Assembly: GCF_001183985.1 (NCBI RefSeq) | Contig: NZ_LFZW01000001.1 | Coordinates: 1,643,812 to 1,707,811, forward strand | Source: Peribacillus loiseleuriae | GTDB taxonomy: Bacteria; Bacillota; Bacilli; Bacillales; DSM-1321 | Length of the DNA stretch: 64,000 nucleotides | Direction of reading: 5' to 3' | Shown here: positions 48,562-57,855 of the stretch, piece after piece | How the letters are laid out: each line of letters opens with the position of its first letter | How positions within the stretch are numbered: the first letter of the stretch is position 1 | The notes under the pieces: generated by a model | Told to the model about the DNA's origin: nothing | Database searches by the model: none | Seen by the model: only the letters and a program-made list of their open reading frames with translations | Translations under genes and position numbers: made by a program

Positions 48562-48924
48562 ATGGCTCATAGAATTTTGATTGTTGATGATGCGGCATTT
48601 ATGAGAATGATGATTAAAGACATATTGTCGAAAAATGGTTTTGAGATTGTTGGAGAAGCAGCAGATGGTGCACAGGCAGTTGAGAAATACCGCGAGCTAC
48701 AGCCTGATCTTGTCACAATGGATATTACAATGCCTGAAATGGATGGAATTACGGCCTTAAAAGAAATTAAAGCGATCAACCCTGCAGCAAAAGTAATTAT
48801 GTGTTCTGCCATGGGGCAGCAGGCAATGGTCATTGATGCCATTCAAGCAGGTGCACGGGATTTCATTGTAAAGCCATTCCAAGCAGATCGTGTACTTGAA
48901 GCAATTAATAAAACATTAAGCTAA
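48562..48924 (+). CDS. cheY: Chemotaxis response regulator CheY
   Basis: CheY-P binds the switch to change rotation. The 120-residue receiver has the acidic pair Asp9-Asp10, phosphorylated Asp54 (VTMDITMPEM), Ser82 and Lys104 (VKPF). Its place between fliY and fliZ is as in B. subtilis. GGAGGAAAT precedes the ATG. Confidence 0.97.
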   Translation: MAHRILIVDDAAFMRMMIKDILSKNGFEIVGEAADGAQAVEKYRELQPDLVTMDITMPEMDGITALKEIKAINPAAKVIMCSAMGQQAMVIDAIQAGARDFIVKPFQADRVLEAINKTLS

Positions 48925-48943
48925 CAAATAAGAGGGTGTCATT

Positions 48944-49612
48944 TTGTTTTCTGTTAAAAAGTGGATTGCTATCCTAATAATAATTTTCGGGATGATAAGT
49001 TTCCAGGGGCAAATTTCTGCGGAAGATCTTACTAATCAAACCGTAAAAGATGCTTATAGTAAGCCTGAGAAACCAAATGATATAAAAGAAACAGAACAAG
49101 ATATAAAACAAAAGGACGATGCAAAAATTGAAAGCTCCCCAAGTAAGGAGCTTTCAATTTTAGACTTAGTTCGAGTAGTTGTTGCTATTATTTTTGTTGT
49201 AATTTTACTCTACGGATTACTTTGGTTTATGAATAAAAGAAATAAAGCCTTTCAAAAAGCTAATTTTGTTGAAAATCTTGGCGGTACTAGTCTAGGTTCT
49301 AATCGCTCTGTGCAGATTGTAAAAGTGGGCAGGCGAATCCTTGTTGTAGGTGTTGGTGAAAATATTTCTCTGTTAAAAGAGATTGAAAATCAAGAGGAAT
49401 ATGAAGAAGTAATCAAAAATCATAATGAGAAAATGGATAATATGATGGTTCCGAGAGATATCATAACCAAAATGAAAGAAAAATGGGGGGGAAAAGAAAA
49501 TAAATCCCATGATTTTTCATCTCAATTAAACAAGCAGCTTAAAGAACTGGAGAAAACAAGAAAAGAAGCATTAGGTGAGCTTGATAAAAAGGAGAGAGAC
49601 CTGAATGAATGA
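48944..49612 (+). CDS. fliZ: Flagellar biosynthesis protein FliO/FliZ
   Basis: FliO (FliZ in Bacillus) helps assemble the FliPQR export gate. The 222-residue protein has an apparent N-terminal signal peptide (about 1-27) and a charged segment. One membrane helix (about 72-95) is followed by the small cytoplasmic FliO domain (ENLGGTSLGSNRSVQIVKVGRRILVVGVGENISLL) and a charged helical tail. It starts at TTG 48944. It overlaps fliP by eight bases. Confidence 0.92.
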   Translation: MFSVKKWIAILIIIFGMISFQGQISAEDLTNQTVKDAYSKPEKPNDIKETEQDIKQKDDAKIESSPSKELSILDLVRVVVAIIFVVILLYGLLWFMNKRNKAFQKANFVENLGGTSLGSNRSVQIVKVGRRILVVGVGENISLLKEIENQEEYEEVIKNHNEKMDNMMVPRDIITKMKEKWGGKENKSHDFSSQLNKQLKELEKTRKEALGELDKKERDLNE

Positions 49613-50270
49613 ATTTATGCAGCTATTCAATAGCGGTGATCCAGCAAATGTCTCGACTTCAATAAGACTCATTCTTTTGCTCACTGTATTATCTCTTGCT
49701 CCGAGTATCCTAATCCTAATGACTTGTTTTGCAAGAATTGTGATCGTCTTAAGCTTCGTCCGAACAGCACTAGCTACTCAACAAATGCCTCCGAACCAAG
49801 TACTTATTGGACTTGCTTTATTCATGACATTTTTCATTATGGCTCCCACATTCCAGGAAGTGAATGAGGTTGCATTAACCCCTTTATTTGCAGAAGAAAT
49901 TAATTTAGAGGAAGCGTATGACCTTGCAGCTAGCCCGTTTAAAGAGTTTATGAGTGAACATACACGACAAAAGGATCTCGCATTATTCTTAGATTATGCA
50001 GGGATAGAAAAACCTGAAACGATACAAGATATTCCACTAACCGCGCTTGTTCCAGCCTATGCAATTAGTGAAATGAAGACAGCCTTTCAAATTGGTTTCA
50101 TGATTTTTATTCCTTTTTTAGTTATTGATATGATTGTAGCGAGTATTCTTATGTCTATGGGAATGATGATGCTGCCTCCAGTCATGATTTCACTACCCTT
50201 CAAGATTCTTCTATTTATATTGGTAGATGGCTGGTATTTAGTCGTGAAATCACTATTACAAAGTTTTTAA
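49605..50270 (+). CDS. fliP: Flagellar export gate protein FliP
   Basis: FliP is the core pore protein of the export gate. The 221-residue product has the family blocks RLILLLTVLSLAPSILILMTCFARIVIVLSFVRTALATQQMPPNQVLIGLALFMTFF, interrupted in its topology by a polar loop. The C-terminus shows GFMIFIPFLVIDMIVASILMSMGMMMLPP. It has about four membrane helices. The ATG sits within the end of fliZ. Confidence 0.97.
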   Translation: MNEFMQLFNSGDPANVSTSIRLILLLTVLSLAPSILILMTCFARIVIVLSFVRTALATQQMPPNQVLIGLALFMTFFIMAPTFQEVNEVALTPLFAEEINLEEAYDLAASPFKEFMSEHTRQKDLALFLDYAGIEKPETIQDIPLTALVPAYAISEMKTAFQIGFMIFIPFLVIDMIVASILMSMGMMMLPPVMISLPFKILLFILVDGWYLVVKSLLQSF

Positions 50271-50282
50271 GTAGGTGAAGTA

Positions 50283-50552
50283 ATGAACGAAGATTTTGTT
50301 GTAAAAGTGGCTGAACAAGGGATTTATACGGTATTAATTGTTTGTGGACCTTTACTTTTGATTGCGCTTGGAATTGGTCTGGCAGTTAGTATTTTTCAAG
50401 CAACAACGCAAATTCAAGAACAAACACTAGCTTTTGTACCAAAAATTGTTGCTGTATTGCTAGGACTGGTGTTTTTAGCACCATGGATGTTAAGTCATTT
50501 ACTATCTTATACAAGTGAAATATTTAATAATTTAAATAGATTTGTAGGTTAA
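50283..50552 (+). CDS. fliQ: Flagellar export gate protein FliQ
   Basis: The 89-residue protein has two membrane helices and the family motif ISIFQATTQIQEQTLAFVPKI, here with AVSIFQATTQIQEQ. It is encoded 12 bases after fliP and 3 before fliR, so it is translated with both. Confidence 0.97.
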   Translation: MNEDFVVKVAEQGIYTVLIVCGPLLLIALGIGLAVSIFQATTQIQEQTLAFVPKIVAVLLGLVFLAPWMLSHLLSYTSEIFNNLNRFVG

Positions 50553-50555
50553 ACG

Positions 50556-51332
50556 ATGCAAGAATTATTGCCGCACTTTCCAGCTTTTTTATTAGTTTTA
50601 GTACGCGTTACAGTTTTTTTTGTAACCATGCCTATTTTTTCACATCGTACATTGCCGACCACATTTCGAATAGGAATCAGTTTTTTCCTAGCTTGGATTA
50701 TGTACTATACCGTCGATCCATCCATTCTAGTGATTGATGGTGCATACATGCTTCTCATTCTGAAAGAAGCAATCATTGGATTAGTGATTGGGCTTGTCGC
50801 TAATATGATTATGGCAGCGATTCAAATTGCTGGAGGGTTTATCGATTTTCAGATGGGTTTTGCTATTGCGAATGTAATCGATCCTCAAACTGGGGCACAA
50901 AGTCCTCTAACTGGGCAATATTTATACACGATATCGTTATTATTTTTATTAGCAACGAATGGACACCATCTTCTTTTGGATGGAATTTATTATAGCTATC
51001 AATTTATCCCAATTGATCAAGTACTCATTCCATTTGGTGATGAAAACTTGATAGAATTTATTATAAAGGCATTTAGCCAGGTGTTTCTTATTGCTTTGCA
51101 AATGTCGATTCCTGTTGTCGGAAGTTTGTTTTTGGTCGATATAGGCCTTGGTATAGTTGCAAGAACAGTGCCGCAGTTAAATATATTCGTTGTTGGAGTT
51201 CCTGTGAAAATGCTTGTTAGTTTTCTTGTGCTAATGATTGTCATGGGCATGATGATGATAGTCGTTCAACATTTGTTTGAATATTTACTTGTCATTATGA
51301 GAGGTTTGATGCAGTTGATAGGAGGAGCATAG
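50556..51332 (+). CDS. fliR: Flagellar export gate protein FliR
   Basis: FliR completes the FliPQR pore. The 258-residue hydrophobic protein has about six to seven membrane segments and the typical GGFIDFQMGFAIANVIDPQTGAQSPL motif in the middle. No strong ribosome-binding site is visible, so translation probably depends on fliQ. Confidence 0.96.
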   Translation: MQELLPHFPAFLLVLVRVTVFFVTMPIFSHRTLPTTFRIGISFFLAWIMYYTVDPSILVIDGAYMLLILKEAIIGLVIGLVANMIMAAIQIAGGFIDFQMGFAIANVIDPQTGAQSPLTGQYLYTISLLFLLATNGHHLLLDGIYYSYQFIPIDQVLIPFGDENLIEFIIKAFSQVFLIALQMSIPVVGSLFLVDIGLGIVARTVPQLNIFVVGVPVKMLVSFLVLMIVMGMMMIVVQHLFEYLLVIMRGLMQLIGGA

Positions 51333-51333
51333 T

Positions 51334-52416
51334 ATGAATGGACTCCGTCTGAACTTACAGTTTTTTGCCGGAGAGAAAACAGAAAAGGCCACTCCTAAAA
51401 AAAAGCAGGATTCACGGAAAAAAGGACAAGTTGCGAAGAGTCAGGATGTTAATACGGCGATAAATTTGCTTGCTGTATTTCTTCTTTTGCTTTTCATCGG
51501 TCCTTATATGTTGGGGAAAATATCTAGCTTACTTAGTGAATTTTTGCAAAATTCGATGCTTGTTCAAGTTACTGAAGACAGTGCCCCATTATTATTGGTA
51601 GAAGTGTTAAAAGAAATGGGTCTTATCTTAGCTCCTATACTGGCAGCCGCTTTAATCGCAGGTATAGCAGCAAATTATATGCAAATAGGATTTATGTTTT
51701 CTACAGAAACGATACAGCTAAAACTTGAAAAATTAGATCCAATTAAAGGATTTAAACGTATATTTTCAATTCGGGCCATTGTCGAATTACTAAAATCAAT
51801 TTTAAAAATATCAGTAGTAGGCTTAGTTACCTTTTTTGTTATTTGGCAGAGAATAGATGAAATTATGATTTTGTCAAAAAAGTCAATAGGGAATGCCATG
51901 ACAACTTTAGCCGATATTACGGTGAAGGTTGGAATTTATGCGAGTATTGCCTTATTGATTTTATCACTATTAGACTATCTTTATCAGAAATATGACTATG
52001 AAAAAAATATCCGGATGTCTAAACAAGATATTAAGGATGAATATAAAAATATAGAAGGCGACCCGCTTATTAAATCTAAGATTAAACAAAAACAGCGTGA
52101 AATGGCGATGCAGCGTATGATGCAAGAAGTACCTAAGGCAGATGTCGTGATTACAAATCCGACACATTATGCAATTGCCTTAAAATATGATGATCAAAAA
52201 TCCGCTGCACCTTATGTGATTGCGATGGGAGTAGATTTTGTCGCACAGAAGATTAAATATGTTGCAAAAGAAAATGATGTAGTAATGGTTGAAAATCGCC
52301 CTTTGGCAAGATCTCTTTATGATCAAACGGAGATTGGACAGGCGATTCCTGAAGAGTTCTTTAAAGCGGTCGCGGAAATACTTGCTTTTGTTTATAAAAC
52401 AAAGGGGAAAATTTAA
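51334..52416 (+). CDS. flhB: Flagellar export switch protein FlhB
   Basis: FlhB selects hook or filament substrates and cleaves itself at NPTH. The 360-residue protein starts with an EKTEKATPKKKQDSRKKGQVAKSQD cytoplasmic segment and has four membrane helices. The autocleavage site is in VVITNPTHYAIALKYD (about 268-283), and the C-terminal domain resembles ylqH. It is unusual only in what follows: a family I repeat separates it from flhA. Confidence 0.97.
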   Translation: MNGLRLNLQFFAGEKTEKATPKKKQDSRKKGQVAKSQDVNTAINLLAVFLLLLFIGPYMLGKISSLLSEFLQNSMLVQVTEDSAPLLLVEVLKEMGLILAPILAAALIAGIAANYMQIGFMFSTETIQLKLEKLDPIKGFKRIFSIRAIVELLKSILKISVVGLVTFFVIWQRIDEIMILSKKSIGNAMTTLADITVKVGIYASIALLILSLLDYLYQKYDYEKNIRMSKQDIKDEYKNIEGDPLIKSKIKQKQREMAMQRMMQEVPKADVVITNPTHYAIALKYDDQKSAAPYVIAMGVDFVAQKIKYVAKENDVVMVENRPLARSLYDQTEIGQAIPEEFFKAVAEILAFVYKTKGKI

Positions 52417-52471
52417 GTCATGTAATGGATTTTGGTGTCAAGTGAGTCTGCCATCTGGCAGAGTTTATCTT

Positions 52472-52627
52472 AAAGTGTGTGTTCAAAAAGGAGGATAAAA
52501 AGAGCCGAGAAGTTCGAGGAGCGATTGCCTCTAGATCTGTGCGTATACAGTAATACGTGAGGTCCGTAGAGACAGAGCTTTGATATAATTCGCAAGCTTT
52601 TTTTACCGGACTTTTTGAACAACCTCT
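52472..52627 (+). repeat. Family I intergenic repeat, copy 3, inside the fla/che operon
   Basis: About 156 bp, very similar to copy 1 along its length. Shared blocks are CAAAAAGGAGGATAAAAAG, GCCGAGAAGTTCGAGGA, CAGTAATACGTGAGG, GAGACAGAGCTTTGAT, TTTACCGGACTTTTTG and AACAACCTCT. The ends GTTCAAAAAG (52482-52491) and CTTTTTGAAC (52611-52620) are a perfect 10-bp inverted repeat. It sits in the same orientation as transcription, 45 bases before flhA. Confidence 0.85.
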
Positions 52628-52665
52628 TAAAGGGCGCTTACGCTTTTCTGATAGGAGAGAAGAAT

Positions 52666-54702
52666 ATGTCTGCAAGAGATTTACCGGTATTAGTAGGAGT
52701 CATAATGATCGTGGCCATGCTGATTATACCGTTGCCAACCTGGTTATTAAGTGTCTTAATATTAGTGAATATAGCACTTGCTTTGATGGTTTTGCTTATG
52801 TCAATGAACATGAAGGAAGCATTGGAATTTTCAATATTTCCGTCACTATTATTGATTTTGACACTGTTTAGATTAGGGTTGAATGTATCAACAACAAGGG
52901 CTATTTTGTCACATGGGGAAGCAGGCGGAGTCGTTGAAACATTTGGAACGTTTGTCGTCGGAGGCAATGTCCTTGTAGGTCTTGTTGTCTTCATGATTTT
53001 AGTTATTATTAATTTTCTTGTTATTACGAAAGGTTCAGAGCGTGTATCTGAGGTGGCAGCTAGATTTACATTAGATGCGATGCCAGGTAAACAAATGAGT
53101 ATTGATGCAGACTTGAATGCTGGCATGATCTCTGAAATAGAAGCAAGAGAGAGACGTGAAAAGGTAAGTAGAGAAGCTGACTTTTACGGATCGATGGACG
53201 GTGCGAGTAAATTTGTAAAAGGTGATGCGATTGCTGGAATCATTATGGTAATTATCAACCTTGTTTTTGGAATATTGATTGGTGTCGTACAACTAGGTCT
53301 AGCATTTGGAGAAGCAGCCACTCACTTTTCCATGCTTACAGTTGGTGACGGATTGGTCAGTCAAATTCCAGCGCTTATGATATCAACAGCTACTGGTATA
53401 GTGGTGACAAGAGCAGCATCTACTGGGAATTTAAGTTCGGACATCATGTCACAACTTTTTGCCTATCCTAGTCTGTTATATGTGACAGCAGGTACGATGT
53501 TTTTACTCGGTTTGTTTACGCCGATTCCTGATATATTAACGATTCCATTAGCTGCATTATTCGCATTTGGAGGGTATAAAATATCGAAAACTCCTAAAAA
53601 AGATGAAGTGGAGTTCCAAGAATCAGAAGAAGAGTTGCAAGCAGATGAAATGAAGAGTCCTGAGAGTGTTGTAAGTTTACTAAGTGTCGATCCGATTGAA
53701 TTTGAATTTGGATATGGCTTAATTCCGCTTGCAGATACGAATCAAGGCGGTGATCTTCTTGATCGTGTGGTCATGATTAGAAGGCAGCTGGCGATTGAAA
53801 TGGGGTTAGTTATCCCGGTCGTTCGAATTCGTGATAATATTCAGCTGAATCCTAATGAATACCGATTAAAGATAAAAGGCAATGAAATGGCTAGGGGAGA
53901 ACTTTTACTGGATCATTATTTAGCTATGAGCCCTGGAATTGAAGATGATTCGATTGAAGGCATTGACACAGTAGAGCCGTCATTCGGACTGCCTGCTAAA
54001 TGGATTTCAGAGGATATGAAGGAACATGCGGAGATGATGGGTTATACAGTCGTTGACCCTCCAAGTGTTGTTTCAACTCATATTACTGAAGTGATTAAAA
54101 CGAATGCTCATGAACTTCTTGGCAGACAGGAAACAAAACAATTGATTGATCATTTGCATGATTCTGCTCCTATCCTGGTGGATGAAGTGACACCAAGCCC
54201 ATTAACCATAGGTGATGTACAAAAAGTACTAGCAAAGTTGCTTCGTGAAAAGGTGTCGATTCGCAATTTGCCGATTATTTTCGAAACATTGGCTGATTAT
54301 GGTAGGATTTCTTCTGATACTGATTTGCTGACTGAGTATGTCAGGCAAAATCTTGCAAGGCAAATAACGAGTACGTTTACGATTCCAGGAGAGAGCCTAA
54401 AAGTTATCACGCTATCGGGAAGAATTGAAAAGCTTATTGCAGATGGTGTTCAGCAAACAGAACATGGAAACTTCTTATCGCTTGACCCAAATGATTCCCA
54501 AGCCATTTTAGAATCAACTGCATCTAAATTAGAAGAATTGACATTAATGGAACAAACGCCAATTGTTCTTTGTTCACCTGCAGTTCGAATGTATGTAAGA
54601 CAATTAATGGAAAGGTATTTCCCACAAGTGCCAATCCTTTCTTATAATGAGCTAGAGTCTAATGTAGAGGTACAAAGCGTAGGGGTGGTGAATGTGGATT
54701 GA
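52666..54702 (+). CDS. flhA: Flagellar export protein FlhA
   Basis: FlhA is the large export-gate component that receives chaperone-substrate complexes. From ATG 52666, following AGGAGAG, it is 678 residues (677 in B. subtilis). The frame extends upstream to 52615, but that part overlaps the repeat. The N-terminal half has eight membrane helices with the FHIPEP-family signature region (MPGKQMSIDADLNAGMI). The soluble half contains the conserved DRVVMIRRQLAIEMGLVIPVVRIRDN. Confidence 0.97.
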   Translation: MSARDLPVLVGVIMIVAMLIIPLPTWLLSVLILVNIALALMVLLMSMNMKEALEFSIFPSLLLILTLFRLGLNVSTTRAILSHGEAGGVVETFGTFVVGGNVLVGLVVFMILVIINFLVITKGSERVSEVAARFTLDAMPGKQMSIDADLNAGMISEIEARERREKVSREADFYGSMDGASKFVKGDAIAGIIMVIINLVFGILIGVVQLGLAFGEAATHFSMLTVGDGLVSQIPALMISTATGIVVTRAASTGNLSSDIMSQLFAYPSLLYVTAGTMFLLGLFTPIPDILTIPLAALFAFGGYKISKTPKKDEVEFQESEEELQADEMKSPESVVSLLSVDPIEFEFGYGLIPLADTNQGGDLLDRVVMIRRQLAIEMGLVIPVVRIRDNIQLNPNEYRLKIKGNEMARGELLLDHYLAMSPGIEDDSIEGIDTVEPSFGLPAKWISEDMKEHAEMMGYTVVDPPSVVSTHITEVIKTNAHELLGRQETKQLIDHLHDSAPILVDEVTPSPLTIGDVQKVLAKLLREKVSIRNLPIIFETLADYGRISSDTDLLTEYVRQNLARQITSTFTIPGESLKVITLSGRIEKLIADGVQQTEHGNFLSLDPNDSQAILESTASKLEELTLMEQTPIVLCSPAVRMYVRQLMERYFPQVPILSYNELESNVEVQSVGVVNVD

Positions 54703-55871
54703 ATGTAAAAAGATATCACGCTGAGTCTATGACAAAGGCTATCAAGATGGTTCGCGATGAATTAGGAAATGATGCTGTTATTTTGAGTTCCAAGCCCATT
54801 TTCACCGGTGGCTTTTTAGGGATGTTTAGGAAGAGGAGCATCGAAGTTTTTGCTGCAGTGGATCCACAAATTAAACCTGCACCAGCAGTCACAAAGCAAA
54901 AGATTAAGAAGGTTCCTTTAAAAGCTACGGAAGCAGTATCTGAAGACAATCGTCAAGTTGAGGCATTAGCGATGCAAAAGTCAGAACCCACGCATACATC
55001 TATTGAAGTAATGAAAGAATTGGAAGATTTAAAAACCATGATTAAAGAATTGGAACGGCGCCCGGACATGACATATCCGGAACCTTTACTTCCTGTTTAC
55101 CAGTTACTTGTTGAACAGGGAGTCGATCAAACGATTCAAAGAGATGTTATGGATCAACTACTAAAAAAGTGGTCCCAGAGTCATGGTGGTTTGGCTGAAG
55201 AAGAATTCTCAAATCTAGTAAAAGTAGAGCTATTAAGTCAGTTTTCAAATATTGAAGATTGGGGATTTCATGCAGGAAAAAAATATATGAATATTGTCGG
55301 TCCAACAGGAGTAGGAAAGACGACGACCCTTGCGAAAGCTGCCGCACTGTGTATGTTAAAGCAAAATAAAAGAGTTGCTTTTATTACAACAGATACGTAT
55401 AGAATTGCAGCAATCGATCAATTGAAAACCTATGCTAAGATTCTAAATGTCCCAATTGAAGTGGCATACAATCTGGAAGATTTTCAAAAAGCAATCGAAC
55501 GTTTTTCCCATTATGATGTTGTCTTCATTGATACGGCAGGACGAAATTTTCGTAATGCAGATTATGTTCGTGACCTTCAGAATATTATTGACTTCTCGGT
55601 TGATATGGAAACGTATCTTGTCCTATCTTTAACATCAAAACAAAAGGATATGGACGATATATATCGACAGTTTTCAATGATACCCATTAAACAAGTTATT
55701 TTTACAAAGGCAGATGAAACGTCCACTTATGGTGCGATGGTGAATTTCACTATAAGAAATGAAATGGGTGTAGCCTATGTAACAAATGGTCAGAATGTCC
55801 CAGATGATATTGAAATGGCTACTCCTCAATTATTGGTGGAAATGATTTTTGGAGAAAAAAACTATGAGTGA
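54699..55871 (+). CDS. flhF: Flagellar placement GTPase FlhF
   Basis: FlhF is the third SRP-type GTPase and sets number and position of flagella. The 390-residue protein starts at TTG 54699 overlapping the flhA stop. It has the N-terminal B domain ([22 protein letters not shown]), a linker, and an NG domain with P-loop [13 protein letters not shown] and FIDTAGR. Its activator FlhG follows, overlapping by eight bases. Confidence 0.96.
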   Translation: MNVKRYHAESMTKAIKMVRDELGNDAVILSSKPIFTGGFLGMFRKRSIEVFAAVDPQIKPAPAVTKQKIKKVPLKATEAVSEDNRQVEALAMQKSEPTHTSIEVMKELEDLKTMIKELERRPDMTYPEPLLPVYQLLVEQGVDQTIQRDVMDQLLKKWSQSHGGLAEEEFSNLVKVELLSQFSNIEDWGFHAGKKYMNIVGPTGVGKTTTLAKAAALCMLKQNKRVAFITTDTYRIAAIDQLKTYAKILNVPIEVAYNLEDFQKAIERFSHYDVVFIDTAGRNFRNADYVRDLQNIIDFSVDMETYLVLSLTSKQKDMDDIYRQFSMIPIKQVIFTKADETSTYGAMVNFTIRNEMGVAYVTNGQNVPDDIEMATPQLLVEMIFGEKNYE

Positions 55872-56730
55872 TCAAGCTGAAAACTTACGGAATTTTATTG
55901 AAGAACATGAATATTCTCCATCCTCCAAAACGATTGCTGTGATAAGCGGAAAGGGCGGTGTGGGGAAGTCGAACGTTTCATTAAATTTCGCCATAAATTT
56001 AGCGAAACGTGGCAAACGAGTGCTATTGTTCGATATGGATATAGGAATGGGAAATATTGATATATTATTTGGCTATCACTCACCGAATAGTATTATGGAT
56101 TTTTTTTATGGAAATCTAACAATTAGAGAGACGATTTCATCAGGACCAGAAAATATTTCAATTATTGCTGGTGGTACTGGATTAACGAATTTATTTTCCT
56201 TAGATGACGAGCTATTTAACCGGTTTATCGAACAGTTTAATGAGTTACTTCATGAATATGACCTAATCCTGTTTGATATGGGTGCAGGGATTAATGAGGA
56301 TACGGCTAAATTGCTATTGTGTGTTGACGAGTTAATCGTGATAACAACTCCAGAACCAACTTCCATAACAGACGCTTATTCAGTTATGAAATACATTAAT
56401 TCAGTAAGCTCTGATATTCCCTTTCATTTAATATGTAATCGGATAGTAGAGGAACAGCAAGGCAAAGAAACAATGAATCGGTTACAAAATGTCATGAGAA
56501 AATTTCTACAAAAGGAAATCATCCCACTTGGATATCTTCCAGATGATCGAACGGTTATGCAAGCTGTATCTAAGCAAATCCCTTTTAGCTTATACAATCC
56601 AAGTGCCGAAGTTTCTAAGGCGTTGTCAGATATTACCTCTCGATATTTAAATCATTCTGTCTCGGAAAAAATAATGTTTAGGAAAAGTAATTTTCTTGGA
56701 AATTTAAAAAAGTTTTTTCTTGGAGGGTAG
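55864..56730 (+). CDS. flhG: MinD-like ATPase FlhG (YlxH)
   Basis: FlhG stimulates FlhF GTPase and helps C-ring assembly. From ATG 55864, eight bases after GGAGA, the product is 288 residues. The N-terminal DQAENLRN segment corresponds to the FlhF-activating helix. The deviant Walker A is [13 protein letters not shown], with [10 protein letters not shown] and LFDMGAGI following. A basic amphipathic C-terminus may bind membrane. TTG 55849 is a possible earlier start. Confidence 0.95.
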   Translation: MSDQAENLRNFIEEHEYSPSSKTIAVISGKGGVGKSNVSLNFAINLAKRGKRVLLFDMDIGMGNIDILFGYHSPNSIMDFFYGNLTIRETISSGPENISIIAGGTGLTNLFSLDDELFNRFIEQFNELLHEYDLILFDMGAGINEDTAKLLLCVDELIVITTPEPTSITDAYSVMKYINSVSSDIPFHLICNRIVEEQQGKETMNRLQNVMRKFLQKEIIPLGYLPDDRTVMQAVSKQIPFSLYNPSAEVSKALSDITSRYLNHSVSEKIMFRKSNFLGNLKKFFLGG

Positions 56731-56739
56731 GCTGTTAAC

Positions 56740-57837
56740 ATGAGCAAAATTAAAGTATTAATCGTCGACGATTCTGCATTTATGAGAAAACTAATTAGTG
56801 AATTTTTAGCTGAAGATAGTAGGATTGAAGTAATCGGGACAGCAAGAAATGGACGGGATGCTGTGAATAAAATCGAGAAAGAAAAACCGGATGTTATCAC
56901 ATTAGATGTTGAGATGCCTATTATGGATGGTCTAGAGGCATTACAGATTATCATGAAACAAACGCCAACTGCTGTGATTATGCTCTCTAGTACGACAAAA
57001 GAAGGTGCTGATAATACGTTAAAAGCAATGGAGATAGGTGCTATTGATTTTATTGCAAAGCCATCAGGTGCTATCTCACTCGATTTATATAAAATTAAAA
57101 CCGATTTAATCAATAAAATTGTCGCTGCAAGTAAGACCAATGTATCAAAGTTGCAAAAAAACACCTTGAATATTGAAATTATCCAAAGAAGTTCCGATAA
57201 TTATAGTAAAATAGAACTAGTTCATGATTATAATTTGAGTCCACAGATAAGCGAAAAGTCGCCATTTTCAAAAAAGATCATTGTAATAGGGACTTCTACT
57301 GGCGGCCCTAGAGCATTGCAAACCGTTTTAACTCAACTCCCTAAAAATATTGAGGCGCCGATTTTAGTAGTTCAGCATATGCCTCCTGGCTTTACGAAAT
57401 CACTTGCGAATCGCCTTAACACTTTATCGGAAATTACCGTCAAGGAGGCGGAGGATGGAGAGATTTTAAAAAAAGGAACTGCTTATATTGCACGAGGAGG
57501 CCACCATTTAAAAATAAAAAAGGTTGGAATGAGTTTAGCAATCCATACAGATCAATCTCCTATGAGAAATGGGCATCGCCCTTCGGTTGACGTATTATTT
57601 GAATCAGTGAGCCGGATCAATGATGTTGAAAAGGTAGCGGTTGTTATGACAGGGATGGGCATGGATGGTGCCAACGGTCTGATCGCTCTCAGTAAATCAG
57701 GTAGACTATCCGCGATTGCTGAATCAGAGAAAACATCCATTGTTTTCGGGATGCCTAAAGCGGCTATTGCGACTAATGTAATTAATAAAGTAGCTAATGT
57801 GGAAGACATTGCAAAAGCGATTGTGAAATATTGCTAA
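56740..57837 (+). CDS. cheB: Protein-glutamate methylesterase CheB
   Basis: CheB demethylates and deamidates receptors after phosphorylation by CheA. The 365-residue protein has an N-terminal receiver with Asp56 (LDVEMP). Its C-terminal esterase carries the catalytic serine in GTSTGGPRAL, histidine in VQHMPPGFT and aspartate in GMGMDGANGL. No cheR lies nearby; in Bacillus it is encoded elsewhere. Confidence 0.97.
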   Translation: MSKIKVLIVDDSAFMRKLISEFLAEDSRIEVIGTARNGRDAVNKIEKEKPDVITLDVEMPIMDGLEALQIIMKQTPTAVIMLSSTTKEGADNTLKAMEIGAIDFIAKPSGAISLDLYKIKTDLINKIVAASKTNVSKLQKNTLNIEIIQRSSDNYSKIELVHDYNLSPQISEKSPFSKKIIVIGTSTGGPRALQTVLTQLPKNIEAPILVVQHMPPGFTKSLANRLNTLSEITVKEAEDGEILKKGTAYIARGGHHLKIKKVGMSLAIHTDQSPMRNGHRPSVDVLFESVSRINDVEKVAVVMTGMGMDGANGLIALSKSGRLSAIAESEKTSIVFGMPKAAIATNVINKVANVEDIAKAIVKYC

Positions 57838-57855
57838 TACGAAAGGCGGATTACT

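Noticed and set aside
52615..52665. Upstream extension of flhA (17 extra residues)
   Set aside because: The extension falls in the end of the family I repeat; ATG 52666 has a proper AGGAGAG site and gives the family length.
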